Made by a program: the position numbers and the translations under genes. From Diabrotica undecimpunctata (lineage: Eukaryota; Arthropoda; Insecta; Coleoptera; Chrysomelidae), in NCBI RefSeq assembly GCF_040954645.1, contig NC_092804.1, positions 143,849,108-143,913,107 of the forward strand: 64,000 nt of DNA, read 5' to 3'. Under the pieces are notes generated by a model, which was not told where the DNA came from, made no database searches, and worked only from the letters and a program-made list of their open reading frames with translations. Every line of letters starts with the position of its first letter. Within the stretch, counting starts at the first letter, position 1. Below, piece by piece: positions 63,874 to 64,000 of this stretch.

Positions 63874-64000
63874 GTAATTATTTGTCTACTCGCACTTTCC
63901 ACATCGTACGCTCAAATTGCAAACCTTTTTAAAGATTTGATTCAATTCAACGTAGCTGGGCATCCTGTACTTCATAAAGATCAACAGTGGCCGTTTGATC
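63874..64000 (+). CDS. Exon of an unknown secreted protein, running off the window
   Basis: Acceptor ACTATTTTAG (63864-63873) is followed by an uninterrupted frame to the edge: VIICLLALSTSYAQIANLF, then KDLIQFNVAGHPVLHKDQQW. The first 13 residues are the hydrophobic core and cleavage region (TSYA-Q) of a signal peptide. A short upstream exon would have to supply the Met and basic residues, as in the 72-residue peptide gene at 55675. The family is not recognised. No donor is seen before the edge. Confidence 0.6.

Noticed and set aside
1..64000. tRNA or rRNA genes
   Set aside because: No tRNA-like box A/box B arrangement or rRNA sequence was recognised on either strand by reading.

Overview
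The window looks like nuclear DNA of an insect, most likely a beetle with a large, transposon-rich genome. The DNA is AT-rich, genes have many exons with consensus GT..AG introns, and the interspersed repeats are insect types: mariner/Tc1, pogo, hAT, Jockey-like and other LINEs, a Penelope-like fragment and gypsy/copia fragments. The beetle guess is inference from the look of the LINE and mariner families. The order is not proven by the sequence.

One host gene dominates. On the minus strand, from 49940 down to 601 and beyond the left edge, lies the insect orthologue of RIC1 (Drosophila Rich), a subunit of the Ric1-Rgp1 exchange factor for Rab6. I could place 17 coding exons with matching intron phases. 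They give about 1350 codons; the last exon(s) are outside the window. The exons sum to about 4 kb within about 49 kb, so almost everything else from 600 to 49800 is intron filled with mobile elements. Notable ones are two mariner relics (11998-13228 and about 14370-15280), a young LTR retrotransposon lacking reverse transcriptase and integrase (24872-30596), a terminal-inverted-repeat element whose core is a 50-bp tandem array (34457-35677), a fairly intact LINE (36661-38460), a DDE_3-type and a Tc1-type transposase, and a pogo-like element inserted in a foldback element (about 45516-47529).

Upstream of Ric1, on the same strand, is a small three-exon gene (55675 to 52494) encoding a 72-residue, tyrosine-rich secreted peptide. 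A second terminal exon (51697-51514) with the same splice phase could give a 94-residue alternative product. At the right edge, on the plus strand from 63874, an exon encodes another signal-peptide-like N-terminus of an unknown secreted protein that runs off the window.

The region 56-63 kb is a mosaic of element remains: gypsy gag and copia integrase pieces, two LINE 3' fragments, and a 2.6-kb DDE-type element (60248-62862) with about 35-bp terminal inverted repeats and a 4-bp ATTT target duplication. Its 3' part also occurs as an inverted partial copy at 58241-58822. The coding fragment at the very left edge (2-187) resembles the same protein family.
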